A DNA stretch of 64,000 nt from JACRCT01 sp049841135 (GTDB lineage Bacteria > Myxococcota > Myxococcia > Myxococcales > UBA5297): positions 2,852,001 through 2,916,000 of the forward strand of contig JASGHK010000005.1 of assembly GCA_049841135.1 (NCBI GenBank), written 5' to 3'. The position numbers and the translations under genes are program-made. Each line of letters begins with the position of its first letter. Positions within the stretch are counted from its first letter, which is position 1. Below are positions 36,725-46,903 of the stretch, in pieces. The notes beneath the pieces were generated by a model, which worked only from the letters and a program-made list of their open reading frames with translations, was not told the origin of the DNA and did not search any database.

Positions 36725-36914
36725 GAGTCCTCCAGGGAAGGTGCTGAGCGGGTCCCAAGTCCGAACGTTTGGACCGGGCGCAGAGGAGTACCGCTCCAGA
36801 GGCCGAACTGGGCACTTTTCGCGGTTTGGGCCCTGCTCGCGCCGGATTCCTGGGGAGCTACCCGGGCTTGCTCCTGCTTTGTGACCCCCATCACGCGGCG
36901 GCCCGCAACGATCA

Positions 36915-36934
36915 GATGGGTTCGCCGGCCCATC
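36915..36934 (-). terminator. hairpin downstream of the TIG lipoprotein gene
   Basis: GATGGG (36915-36920), loop TTCGCCGG, CCCATC (36929-36934). It lies about 50 nt after the stop of the minus-strand TIG lipoprotein gene. No T-run follows, so terminator function is tentative. The rest of 36725-36985 shows nothing clear. Confidence 0.3.
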
Positions 36935-36985
36935 GGCGGGTGGAGGCCTTGCCTACATCCCCGGGCCCACGGGCTACGGCTCGCG

Positions 36986-37606
36986 CTACGGCCGGTAGGA
37001 GAGCAGCGTCGTCGCCACGGCGTACTGGCTGTCGGCGTTGAAGACCGAGACCTGGTACGAGCCGGCGTTGAGCTTGGGCGCGGCGATGACAATCTGGTCG
37101 AGCGAGCGGGAGACGATCTGGGCGATCGCCCCGCCGACGTTGACCTGGACGCCCTGGCCGTCGACTCCGAAGGCGGCGCCGGCGATGGCGATGCGGTCTC
37201 CCTTGCGCACTCCGCTGGCGGGCGACAGGCCGGTGATCGACGGCGGCGGCCCGTAGTGGAAGCCGCTGAACGTCGCGGACTGGCCATCGCCGTTGGTGAT
37301 CACCACGTCCCAGAAGCCCTCCGGGTTGGCCGGCGTCACGGTGACCAGCAGCCCCGTGGAGGCGTCGATGGAGGCCGAGCTGGCGGGGATTCCGCCGTAC
37401 GTGACCGAGAAGCCGGGCTGCAAATCGTTCACCTTCAAGGCGACCTTCATCCCGCCCTCGAGCGGCGAACCGGTGCGGTTGAGCGCCAGGATGGCCGGCG
37501 GCGGGTTGGCCAGCGCGGACTGGGAGTCCGCCAGGTTGGGCCCGCCACAGCCGGCAAGGCCGAGGGTCAGGACGGAGAGGCCAGCCAGGGTCTGCGCGAT
37601 CGACAT
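36986..37606 (-). CDS. lipoprotein with IPT/TIG domains
   Basis: 206 residues from ATG 37606, with GGAGAA 4 nt upstream; the frame is open further but without a start signal. Lipobox GLAGC, Cys near 17. Two Ig-like TIG units: the first with AILALNRTGSPLEGGMKVAL and VTYGGIPASSASIDAS, the second with SITGLSPASGVRKGDRIAIAG and VQVNVGGAIAQIV. TIG domains are common in secreted adhesins and surface proteins. Divergent from the PAS kinase gene at 37764. Confidence 0.83.
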   Translation of the reverse strand: MSIAQTLAGLSVLTLGLAGCGGPNLADSQSALANPPPAILALNRTGSPLEGGMKVALKVNDLQPGFSVTYGGIPASSASIDASTGLLVTVTPANPEGFWDVVITNGDGQSATFSGFHYGPPPSITGLSPASGVRKGDRIAIAGAAFGVDGQGVQVNVGGAIAQIVSRSLDQIVIAAPKLNAGSYQVSVFNADSQYAVATTLLSYRP

Positions 37607-37763
37607 GGGGTTCTCCTTCGACGGTTTGGGGTTTCTGTCTGGGTGACCCCCGAGGCAGCGCACGCGGGACAGGCCCCAAGAGAGGGGGAGGCCGCGGCTG
37701 TGCGATGCGCCCCACGCGGGCCGCATCCACCTTGTCCTCGGCGCTGGTCCCGGGAGAACCGAG

Positions 37764-39120
37764 ATGCCTTCAGGGAGACTCGCACCTCCCGTCCTCCGGC
37801 GACGGAGCCGCCGAGCCCGAGGCATGAAGGGTCAGGCTCGTTGGCGGCCGCCTCTGGTGGGGGCGGTCGTCCTGGGCGCCGGCGTCACGCTCTACGAGTT
37901 GCTCAAGTCGGCGCTCTTCCCGGAGCTGTCGCTCTGGGGCTCCCACGCGATGACCGTCGCGGTGGCGACCGTCCTGGGCGCGCTGACGTTCCTCCTGGTC
38001 GATCGCCTACAGCAGAGCGCGCGCAACGAGCTGGAGCGGACCGAGCGCCACTTCCGCGATCTGGTCGAGCAGACGACCGACTGGATCTGGCAGATCGACG
38101 AGCGCCACCGGTACGTCTACGTCAGCCCACGGATCGAGCAGCTCCTCGGGTACTCGCCCGAGGAGCTCATCGGGAAGACCCCCTTCGACTTCATGCCCGA
38201 GGAGGAGGCGCGGCGCCTGGCGCCCGCCTTCGCGGAGATCGCGGCGCGGCGGGAGCCGTTCTTCCTGCTCGAGAACGTCAACCGGCGCCGCGACGGCCGC
38301 CTCGCGACCCTGGAGACGAGCGGGATGCCCCTGTTCGACCGCGATGGCACCTACCGGGGCTACCGCGGCGTCGATCGGGACATCACCGAGCGAAAGCGTG
38401 CCGAGCGCGAGCGGGAGGTCTTCCTCCACACCATCTCCCACGACCTGCGCGCGCCCCTCGCGCAGGTGCAGGGGCATGCGCTGCTGCTGGAGCGCAAGAT
38501 CGCGAAGGCCGCCAGCGGACTGGGGCTCGAGAAGCTCGGTGGAGGCGGTCCTCAAGGGTGCGCTGCGCATGGACCTGATGCTGCGCGACCTCGTCGATGC
38601 GGCCCGCTCGAGCAGCGGCCAGCTGGTCCTCCAGCGCCGCCTGGTCGACCTGGCCGGGTTCCTCGAAGACCTGCTGCAGCGCTACGAAGGGGTGCTCGCG
38701 ACCGAGCGGATCTGCGTCGACGTTCCGCCGGGGCTGGCGGTCCAGGCGGACCAGGAGCGGCTCGAGCGCGTGGTCACGAACCTGCTCTCGAACGCCCTGA
38801 AGTATTCGCCGCGGGGCGCCCCGGTCCGCGTCGCGGCCTGCCAGGAGGGCGACGAGCTCGTCGTCTCGGTGTCGGACCTGGGCCAGGGGATTTCCGGCGA
38901 GGAGCTGCCTCGCGTGTTCGAGCCCTACTACCGGACCGGGTCGGCCCGGCACGGCGCGGAGGGGCTCGGGCTCGGGCTCTTCATCGTGCGGACGCTGGTC
39001 GAGGCCCATGGAGGCCGGGTCTGGGCCAAGAGCAGGCTCGGCGAGGGCAGCACCTTCTTCGTCGCCCTTCCGGCGGCGAAGCGGTGGCCGGCTCAGCTCG
39101 AGCCGGTGCCCAATGCCTGA
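37764..39120 (+). CDS. PAS-domain membrane histidine kinase (frameshifted in this sequence)
   Basis: About 451 residues over two frames. ATG 37764 has GGGAG upstream. Two N-terminal membrane helices (about 28-50 and 60-80), a PAS domain (RHFRDLVEQTTDWIWQIDER, YSPEELIGKTPFDFM, ITERK), then HisKA with phospho-acceptor His in HTISHDLRAPL. The frame breaks at GG 38538-38539; dropping one G gives LEKLVEAVLKGALRMDLMLRDL and the HATPase domain: NLLSNALKYSPRG, DLGQGIS, GLGLGLFIVRTLVEAHGG. Full catalytic set once joined. No response regulator is adjacent, so its partner is encoded elsewhere. Confidence 0.82.
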
Positions 39121-39159
39121 GCCCGCGGTAGTGGAACCAACGAGGGCGCCAGGGGCTCC

Positions 39160-39226
39160 GGGCTGCGGGCCTCGGGCTTCGGGCGAATCGGCCTGCAGTG
39201 CCCGAGCTCTCTGGAACCCGAAGCCC
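39160..39226. repeat. dispersed repeat copy 2 and inverted repeat between convergent genes
   Basis: 39160-39183 is the second copy of the repeat at 23034-23056. Its end GGGCTTCGGG (39174-39183) is complementary to CCCGAAGCCC (39217-39226), and CTGCGGGC pairs with GCCCGCAG nearby. It lies between the kinase and radical SAM genes and may terminate both. Confidence 0.55.
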
Positions 39227-39299
39227 GCAGCTCGAAGCCCTACACCTGGCCCACGGGCTGGGGCCCGAGCTGCCGGGCAGCGGCCTCGACGAGAATCGG

Positions 39300-40896
39300 T
39301 CACCGGGGTCCAGCGGTAGCGCGTCACGTGCGTCTGCGGCTGGTCGAGATCTCCGAACAGCTCGCTGCGCACGACGTAGCTGCTGGCGATGGCCTGCGCT
39401 CCCAGCTGCAGCGCCCGGGTCTTGAGCGACGCCGGCCCGAGCACGAGGTCGTACTCTCGGGTGAGCGCGCGAACGCGGTCGCGCTCGAGGTCGTCGTGGG
39501 CGTAGCGCTCGAGGGTGGGGAGGACGAGGCGCATCGTCTCCGCCCGCGCCCGCGTCTGCGCGAGGCGCAGGTTGAGGAGCGCGTCGCGCTTCATGCCGGT
39601 CAGCGTCTTGACGCCGCGCAGCGCGGTGTCGGCCATGCGGTAGAGCGAGGACGACGAGCGGTCGTACTCGGCCTCGAAGGCCTCGGCGAGCAGGCGCGTC
39701 GCCTCGGAGCGCGTGAACGCCGGGTGCCGCCAGTTGAGCAGGTGCTGGCCGTGCCACTCCTCGAACGGCAGGTCGTGGTCGACGAGGCCCTTCTGGTCCA
39801 GCTCCTGGTGCAGCCGCGTGCCGGGCAGCGGCGTGAACTGCATGAACTGCGTGAAGTCGCCGCCCAGCCCGATGACGTAGTCGATGTCCTGCCAGACGTT
39901 CTGCGGCGTGTGCTCCTCGAGCAGGACGATGCCCGAGACCAGCACCGCGATGCCGTGGTCGCGCAGCTGCCGGACGAGGCGCCCCAGGTCGCGGCCCTGG
40001 TTCTTGGCGTAGGCCTCCATCTTCGACTCGGCGCCGAGCCACACGAAGCCCACGCCCAGGCGCACCATGTTCAAGACGCCGAAGGACTCGATGGCCTCCG
40101 CCGAGGAGAAGACGCTGAAGGTCATCGGGTTCAGGTCGCGCTCGATGCAGGAGAGCAGCCCGCGGGCGCGGTCGAGGCTCTTGAGGAAGTTCTCGTCCAT
40201 CACGAAGAAGTCGGTCGAGCCCAGCTGCGCGCCGATGCTCACCGCCGTCCGGTACAGCTCCTCGCCGGTGGTGAAGTAGGGCGAGTACGCCTTGCCGAAG
40301 AAGTGGCTGGTGCAGCAGAAGCGGCAGGCGTTGACGCAGCCCACGCCGGGGACGAGCAGGGGGCCGCCGCCGGGGACCGGGATGCCGAAGATGCGCCGGT
40401 GGTCGGCCGCGGGCAGCGCGGGGTGCTTGATGGGCGCGTTGGGGTCCTCGCCCAGGTAGCGGCGCAGCCAGCGGATGCCCTCGCCCTTGACCACGTGGTC
40501 GCAGCTGATCCGCTTCTCGATGCCGTCGATGGCCGCGCCGTGCCCGCCGAGGATGATCTCCGCGTGCGGCTGGAGCTCGCGGACCATCCGCGCCATCTCC
40601 CGGGCCTTGGCGAAGTTGGGGACGATGAAGCTCAGGCCCACCGCGTCGAAGCGCTCGCGGCGCAGCACCTGCGCGAACTTCTCGCGCGTGGGGAAGTCCA
40701 GCACCGTCACCGGCGCCTGCACGTTCTCGGCGAGGAAGTAGAGGCCGAAGGAGCGGTGGTGGTAGCGCAGCGACGCGGCGCCTTGAGCCTTGGTCACCTG
40801 GTTGTGGAACAGCTCCATGATGTTCTCGCGGCGGCCGAACTCGTCGTCGACCCCGAAGGGACCGAACACGCCCGAGAGCAGGATGCGCTTCGCCAT
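39300..40896 (-). CDS. B12-binding-type radical SAM protein (stop uncertain)
   Basis: About 532 residues from ATG 40896, with GGAGGA right upstream. N-terminal B12-binding-like Rossmann domain (about 50-150: FDAVGLSFIVPN, EIILGGHGAAIDG), then the radical SAM core with CxxxCxxC in GVGCVNACRFCC, which binds the 4Fe-4S cluster. FFVMDENFL, LGAESKMEAYAK and VLLEEHTPQN fit the B12-dependent subclass. A helical C-terminal domain follows. The frame stays open to 38383, but beyond about 39310 it runs antisense through the kinase gene and loses family character. A one-base change in GGGG 39305-39308 would place TGA at 39300. Substrate unknown; such enzymes often methylate or rearrange lipids or natural products. 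Confidence 0.75.
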
Positions 40897-41027
40897 GGCT
40901 CCTCCTTGTTCGCAGCGAAGATGGAGGAGCGGTCGCGGAGGCGCCCGTAAAAGGTCCGAAAAATGGTGCGGAGGTTTCGGCTGGGTAAACCTCTCGCAAG
41001 AGTCGGCCTCCGCTGCCGGCGCCATCC

Positions 41028-41370
41028 CGAGGATCCGCGAGACCTGGGTAGTGCCCGGCTTCCACGCCGGGGTCATCTTGAGCATCCGTGAGATCTGAGG
41101 CGCGCTGGTGGGTAGTGCCGGGCTTCCACGCGCTTCCACGCCCGGGTCATCTTCCCGATCCCGTGTATCGGAGGCGCGCTGGTTGTTCCCAGGTGCGCCT
41201 CCGATCCTCAGTTCATGAAGTTGCCCCCGGCGTGGAAGCCGGGCCCTCACCCACCAGCGCGCCTCCGATTCTCAGGTCCATGAAGTTGCCCCCGGCGTGG
41301 AAGCCGGGCCCTCACCCACCAGCGCGCCTCCGATCCTCAGGTCCATGAAGTTGCCCCCGGCGTGGAAGCC
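41028..41370. repeat. 65-bp hairpin repeat array, left part
   Basis: Direct units begin at 41195, 41259 and 41324 (64-65 bp apart). Each contains the hairpin CCCGGC-GTGGAA-GCCGGG (41226-41243 in the first). Upstream, 41028-41192 holds about two degenerate units in the opposite orientation. The junction is a perfect dyad: ATCGGAGGCGC (41167-41177) and GCGCCTCCGAT (41195-41205). The unit length is not a multiple of three and open frames shift across it, so it is not coding. Together with 40897-41027, this stretch holds no gene. Confidence 0.85.
41359..41370. repeat. target site duplication, left
   Basis: GGCGTGGAAGCC here and at 43841-43852 flank the element exactly. Removing the element and one copy restores a normal 65-bp unit. 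Size fits the 9-13 bp duplications of the IS4 family. Confidence 0.8.
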
Positions 41371-41390
41371 TCTTGATTCATCACATCTAG
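41371..41390 (+). repeat. left terminal inverted repeat of the IS4-family element
   Basis: TCTTGATTCATCACATCTAG matches the reverse complement of 43821-43840 at 15 of 20 positions, starting with TCT-GATT and including TCAC-TCT. Confidence 0.75.
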
Positions 41391-41459
41391 GGACGCCGCC
41401 GCGGCGCGCACCTCAGATTTCGCTGGCGTCACAAACAGCCGTGTGCCATACGGTGGGGG

Positions 41460-42458
41460 GTGGAGCCATCGAACGCGCCGTTGCTTCGCTATCGCAACCG
41501 AGTGATCGGCGAGGCGGAGCTGCGGTTCATTCGGGACACGGTTGACCGCCAAGACGCCAGGACCCGGTCCGATCTTGCTCGAGCTATCTGCAAGGCGTGG
41601 GATTGGCGACAGGCCAACGGCAGCTACGCCGTCTTCGCCTGCCAGGACTTGCTCCTCCGGCTTGAGGAGTGGGGCCACATCAAGCTACCTGCGCGACAGC
41701 GCCGGTGCCGAGATGGGCACGATCTACCGGTATTGCCGCAGGACTGCATTCCGCTGGCGTGGTCTCCGGTGGGGAACGACGCGAATCTTGACCAACTCGT
41801 GGTGCGGCCCATCGAGCCCGCCGAGCGTCTGGGCTGGCGACTCTTCATCGACCGATTCCACTATCTCGGAGACAAGCCGCTCGTAGGCGAGCACCTGCTG
41901 TACGCCGCATTTCTCGAGGGCCAGGTGGTGGCCCTGCTCGGCTGGGCCTCTGCGACCCTCCATTCGCCGCTACGAGACCGGTACCTGGGCTGGGACAACG
42001 ACACCAAGCGGCGCAAGCTGCACCTGGTCGTCAACAACGTGCGCTTCCTCATCCCGCCCTGGGTTCGAGTCGAGCACCTGGCTTCCAAAGTGCTCGGCCG
42101 GACCCTGCGGCGCCTGAGCGCGGATTGGCAGGCCCGCTGGAATCACCCGGTCCTGCTCGCAGAAACCTTCGTCGACCACGCTCGGTTTCGGGGCACGTGC
42201 TACCGCGCCTCCAACTGGCGCTATCTGGGCACGACGGCAGGCCGAACCCGACGCGGGAACGCCTATCTGCACGAGGGCAGTCCCAAAGGGCTCTACGTCT
42301 ACGAGCTGCACCGCCAGGCTCGCCGCCGGATGTGCGAGGAGCATCGCCATGAAGGAGTCGTCGGGGCTGCTGCCGCTGGAGCAGGAGATGGGCCAGGCCA
42401 GGCTGGGAGACCGGCGTCTGAATCGGCGTCTGATCGCTGCGGTGGGACGCTTGAGTGA
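41460..42458 (+). CDS. DruA-like DUF4338 protein encoded by the IS4-family element
   Basis: 332 residues from GTG 41460. The N-terminal part (RYRNRVIGEAELRFIRDTVD, AICKAWDWRQANG) and the core (FHYLGDKPLVGEHLLYAAF, VALLGWASATLHSPLRDRYLGW, LHLVVNNVRFLIPPWVRVEHL, VLLAETFVDHARFRGTCYRA) match DUF4338, the family of DruA from the Druantia anti-phage system. No druB-E or large DruE helicase is present, so this is not a Druantia system. The last 37 codons overlap the transposase gene in another frame and look like read-through (Ala/Gly-rich). Its place inside a transposon suggests an accessory role in transposition, or a cargo gene; the biochemical activity of DUF4338 is unknown to me. Confidence 0.82.
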   Translation: MEPSNAPLLRYRNRVIGEAELRFIRDTVDRQDARTRSDLARAICKAWDWRQANGSYAVFACQDLLLRLEEWGHIKLPARQRRCRDGHDLPVLPQDCIPLAWSPVGNDANLDQLVVRPIEPAERLGWRLFIDRFHYLGDKPLVGEHLLYAAFLEGQVVALLGWASATLHSPLRDRYLGWDNDTKRRKLHLVVNNVRFLIPPWVRVEHLASKVLGRTLRRLSADWQARWNHPVLLAETFVDHARFRGTCYRASNWRYLGTTAGRTRRGNAYLHEGSPKGLYVYELHRQARRRMCEEHRHEGVVGAAAAGAGDGPGQAGRPASESASDRCGGTLE

Positions 42459-43830
42459 CGAGCCAGCCAAGAGCTTTCCGCAGGCCTTCGAAGACGATGC
42501 GGCAGGGCTAGAGGCGCTCTACCGGCTGGTCAACAACCCGAAGCTCAGCACGGCAAAGGTGCTGCAGCCACATGCACAGGCGACCGTTGCCCGCTGTGTC
42601 ACGGAGCGGGTGGTGCTGGCGATCCACGACACCAGCAGCGTGGCCTTCCAGAGCGAGAGTGAGCGCGATGGCCTGGGCCCAGTCGATGGCGGGACCCAAG
42701 GCCTCTATCTGCACACGACCCTGATGGCGAGCGCAACGGAGCACTATCGGCCGCTCGGAGTCGCGGCGATGAAGCTCTGGGCTCGCCAGCCGATCCCGGA
42801 CCATCTCCAGGGTGGCGAGAACCACTACCAGCGCAAGAAGGCGCGGCGGCTTTCGCCCGACAAGGAGTCCCTGCGCTGGAAGGAGCAGATCGACTCGGTT
42901 GAGCAGGCGGTGGCGCAACAAGCCCAGGTCCTCCACGTCGGCGACAGCGAAACCGACGACTACGACCTGCTGGCGCACCTGGTCGAAAAGGGATTCCGGT
43001 TCGTCCTGAGGCAGAAGCACAACCGAAGCTTGGAAGGCCCGCCGGAGAAGAAGAAGAAGCTCATCGAGGCGATCGCCGATGCATCGACGGTGGCAACTCG
43101 AGAGGTGCACCTGTCGGCGCGCACGAAGGGCACGACGCCCAAGGCTCAGGCGACTCATCCGCCGCGCAACGCACGCGACGCCAAGCTGCAAGTCGGCTGG
43201 ACGAGGGTGTCGCTGAAGAGGCCAGACAGAGCGAGTACGACGCTGCCGACGTCATTGCCGATCAACGTCGTCTTCGTGCTCGAGAAGGACTGTCCCGTTG
43301 GAGAAGATCCCATTCAGTGGGTCCTGTACACGACCGAGCCGGTCGATACCGAAGAGCAGCTTCTCCAAGTCGTCGACTACTACCGCGGCCGATGGCTGAT
43401 TGAGATGTACTTCGACGCCCTCAAGAACGGATGCGCACTCGAGAAGCGCCAACTCGAGAGCTTTCACGCCCTCAGCATCGCAATCGGTCTCTTCGCGGCA
43501 ATTGCCTTTCGCCTGCTGCTCATGCGGACCCTGGCCGAATCGAAGCCCGACACACCCGCGACCGCGGCACTCTCACCGCTCCAGCTCGACGTGCTCCGCG
43601 CCTCGCTGAAGAAGACCAAGCTGTCAGAGGCGCCGACGGCCAAGGAGGTCTTCTGGGCCGTGGCCGCGTTGGGCGGGCACCTCAAGCACAACGGGCGCCC
43701 TGGCTGGCGGACGCTCGGACGTGGCTACGAGAAGTTGCTCATCCTTGAAGCTGGCTGGCGCGGCGCGCTGAAAGCGCGAAGCGCGTGCTCGGGCTGCCCG
43801 GGGACCGCCAGGCGCCCGGACGAGAAGTGA
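42349..43830 (+). CDS. IS4-family (Tn5-like) DDE transposase
   Basis: 493 residues; ATG 42349 has AGGAG upstream and lies inside the DruA-like gene. The N-terminal Tnp DNA-binding domain reads ARLGDRRLNRRLIAAVGRL. DDE residues: first Asp in VLAIHDTSSV, second Asp in HVGDSETDDYDLL, Glu in the YREK signature YRGRWLIEMYFDALKNG. The C-terminal helical part (LGGHLKHNGRPGWRTLGRGYEKL) is typical of this subgroup. All catalytic residues are present. The stop codon lies inside the right terminal repeat region, 10 nt from the end of the element. Confidence 0.92.
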   Translation: MKESSGLLPLEQEMGQARLGDRRLNRRLIAAVGRLSDEPAKSFPQAFEDDAAGLEALYRLVNNPKLSTAKVLQPHAQATVARCVTERVVLAIHDTSSVAFQSESERDGLGPVDGGTQGLYLHTTLMASATEHYRPLGVAAMKLWARQPIPDHLQGGENHYQRKKARRLSPDKESLRWKEQIDSVEQAVAQQAQVLHVGDSETDDYDLLAHLVEKGFRFVLRQKHNRSLEGPPEKKKKLIEAIADASTVATREVHLSARTKGTTPKAQATHPPRNARDAKLQVGWTRVSLKRPDRASTTLPTSLPINVVFVLEKDCPVGEDPIQWVLYTTEPVDTEEQLLQVVDYYRGRWLIEMYFDALKNGCALEKRQLESFHALSIAIGLFAAIAFRLLLMRTLAESKPDTPATAALSPLQLDVLRASLKKTKLSEAPTAKEVFWAVAALGGHLKHNGRPGWRTLGRGYEKLLILEAGWRGALKARSACSGCPGTARRPDEK

Positions 43831-43840
43831 CCAATCCAGA
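43821..43840 (-). repeat. right terminal inverted repeat of the IS4-family element
   Basis: Read from outside, TCTGGATTGGTCACTTCTCG, which matches the left end at 15 of 20 positions. The transposase stop (43828-43830) falls within it. Confidence 0.75.
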
Positions 43841-44035
43841 GGCGTGGAAGCCGGGCCCTCACCCACCAGCGCGCCTCCGATCCTCAAGTCCGTAAGGCTG
43901 CCCCCGGCGTGGAAGCCGGGCCCTCACCCCACCAGCGCGCCTCCGATCCTCAAAGTCCGTAAGGTTGCCCCCGGCGTGGAAGCCGGGCCCGCACCCACCA
44001 CCTCAGGTCCTCAAGTTCGTGAGGTTGTCCCTGGC
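43841..44035. repeat. 65-bp hairpin repeat array, right part
   Basis: Begins with the right target duplication (43841-43852). Further units start at 43871 and 43937 (66 bp apart), with a degenerate last unit from about 43998. Each full unit keeps the CCCGGC-GTGGAA-GCCGGG hairpin. The array stops about 70 nt before the BMP lipoprotein gene. Confidence 0.85.
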
Positions 44036-44105
44036 CGCGGGTTGCTGGTCGTTTCCCCCCGAGCTAGCCTCCCTCGCCTCGACCGCCCGGGAGGGAACAC
44101 CCGTC

Positions 44106-45344
44106 ATGAAGCGCTTCCTGCCGCTCGTCCTCTTCACCGCTTGTCTCGCCCTCGCCGGCTGCAAGAAGAAGGAAGAGGCGCCCGCGCCCGCCGGGACCGA
44201 GACCGGCAAGCCGCACGGCTCGGTCGTCGCGCCGCCGCCAGCGAAGGCCGACAAGTCCATCCCCGCGCCCGAGGCCGGCAAGTTCAACGTGGCCTTCGTG
44301 TACATCGGCCCGGTCGGCGACGGCGGCTGGACCTGGGCGCACGACCAGGGCCGCAAGTTCCTCGAGGAGAAGGGCCCGGGCGTGCACACCGCCTACGTCG
44401 AGTCCGTCTCCGAGGGCGCCGAGTCCGAGCAGGTCATCCGCGGCCTGGCGCGCAAGGGCTTCGACCTCGTGATCGGCACCTCCTTTGGCTACATGGACGC
44501 GATGGAGCAGGCGGCGACCGAGTTCCCCAAGACGAAGTTCCTCCACGTCTCCGGCTTCAAGAGCAACGGCGCCAACTACGGCAGCCTCTTCGGCGCGATG
44601 GAGAGCATGAAGTACCTCTCCGGGATGATCGGCGGGGCCCGCTGCAAGGCCGACGGGCAGACCAAGCTCGGCTACATCGCGCCGTACCCCATCCCCGAGG
44701 TCGTGCGGCTGGCCAACGCGGTGATGCTCGGCGCCAAGAAGACCTGCCCCGAGTGCACGATGGAGATCCGCTGGATCAACAGCTGGTTCGATCCGACCCG
44801 CGAGCGCGAGGCCGCGGAGTCGCTCTTCAAGAGCGGTACCTACGTCGTCGTCACCGGCGCCGACACCCCCGGCCCGGTCACCGCCGCCAAGGACGCCGGT
44901 AAGTGGGGCGTCGGCTACGACAGCAAGAACGCCTGCAGCTTCGCGCCCGAGCGCTGCCTGACCACCTCCTACTGGGAGTGGGGCCCCACCTACGTGAAGC
45001 TCGTCGAGCAGATGAAGGCCGGCACCTGGAAGGGCACCCACGAGTACCTGGACGTCGGCAGCGGAATCGTCGGCTTGCTGGGGTTCATGGAGGGCCAGAC
45101 GCCGCAGCCCGGCGTGCCGGAGGTTGTGATCCCCACCGTCAAGGAGACGCTCGCCAAGATGCAGTCCGGCGCCTTCGCCTACCCCGACGTCTTCGCCGGG
45201 CCGCTCGAGGACAACGCCGGCAATGTCCTGCTCAAGGCGGGCGAGAAGCCGACCCACGAGGACCTCGAAGGGCTCCCCGGCTGCAAGATCTGCATGGGCT
45301 GGCTCGCCAAGGGCGTCGTCGGGCAGCTCCCGTCGCGCAAGTAG
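44106..45344 (+). CDS. BMP-family ABC transporter substrate-binding lipoprotein
   Basis: 412 residues from ATG 44106 (GGGAGGGA about 9 nt upstream). Lipobox ALAGC, Cys19, then a Lys/Glu/Pro linker. The periplasmic binding domain shows BMP/PnrA family signatures: VAFVYIGPVGDGGWTWAHDQG, DLVIGTSFGYMDAM, and KLGYIAPYPIPEVVRLANA. BMP proteins bind nucleosides or related compounds. First gene of a four-gene importer operon. Extra Cys (CPECTM, CKICM) are unusual for the family. Confidence 0.9.
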   Translation: MKRFLPLVLFTACLALAGCKKKEEAPAPAGTETGKPHGSVVAPPPAKADKSIPAPEAGKFNVAFVYIGPVGDGGWTWAHDQGRKFLEEKGPGVHTAYVESVSEGAESEQVIRGLARKGFDLVIGTSFGYMDAMEQAATEFPKTKFLHVSGFKSNGANYGSLFGAMESMKYLSGMIGGARCKADGQTKLGYIAPYPIPEVVRLANAVMLGAKKTCPECTMEIRWINSWFDPTREREAAESLFKSGTYVVVTGADTPGPVTAAKDAGKWGVGYDSKNACSFAPERCLTTSYWEWGPTYVKLVEQMKAGTWKGTHEYLDVGSGIVGLLGFMEGQTPQPGVPEVVIPTVKETLAKMQSGAFAYPDVFAGPLEDNAGNVLLKAGEKPTHEDLEGLPGCKICMGWLAKGVVGQLPSRK

Positions 45345-45358
45345 CTCCCGAGGGCGCG

Positions 45359-46902
<1,544 letters not shown>

Positions 46903-46903
<1 letters not shown>

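Larger units (their letters stand above)
41371..43840 (+). mobile_element. IS4-family element carrying a DruA-like (DUF4338) gene
   Basis: 2,470 bp bounded by 12-bp direct repeats and by imperfect terminal inverted repeats. It holds two genes in one direction that overlap by 110 nt: a DUF4338/DruA-like gene and an IS4/Tn5-type DDE transposase gene. It is inserted in a 65-bp repeat unit, with the target duplication equal to the top of that unit's hairpin (GGC-GTGGAA-GCC). Ends, target duplication and both genes look intact, so it may still be active or be a recent arrival. Confidence 0.82.

Noticed and set aside
38383..39299. Extension of the radical SAM frame through the kinase gene
   Set aside because: The extra 300 residues are antisense to a conserved HATPase domain and are Pro/Arg/Ala-rich without family features. 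Loss of the real stop by an indel is more likely.
41088..41545. Short open frames with repeated PAWKPGPHP or VEAGPSPTSAPP sequence
   Set aside because: They are translations of the 65-bp hairpin repeats. The unit is not a multiple of three, so the frame changes at each unit; not a protein repeat.
41460..42458. Full Druantia anti-phage system
   Set aside because: Only the DruA-like gene is present. No DruB-E genes or large helicase lie nearby, and the gene is inside an IS element.
41028..44035. CRISPR array
   Set aside because: The repeats are long, nearly head to tail without variable spacers, partly inverted, and there are no cas genes.
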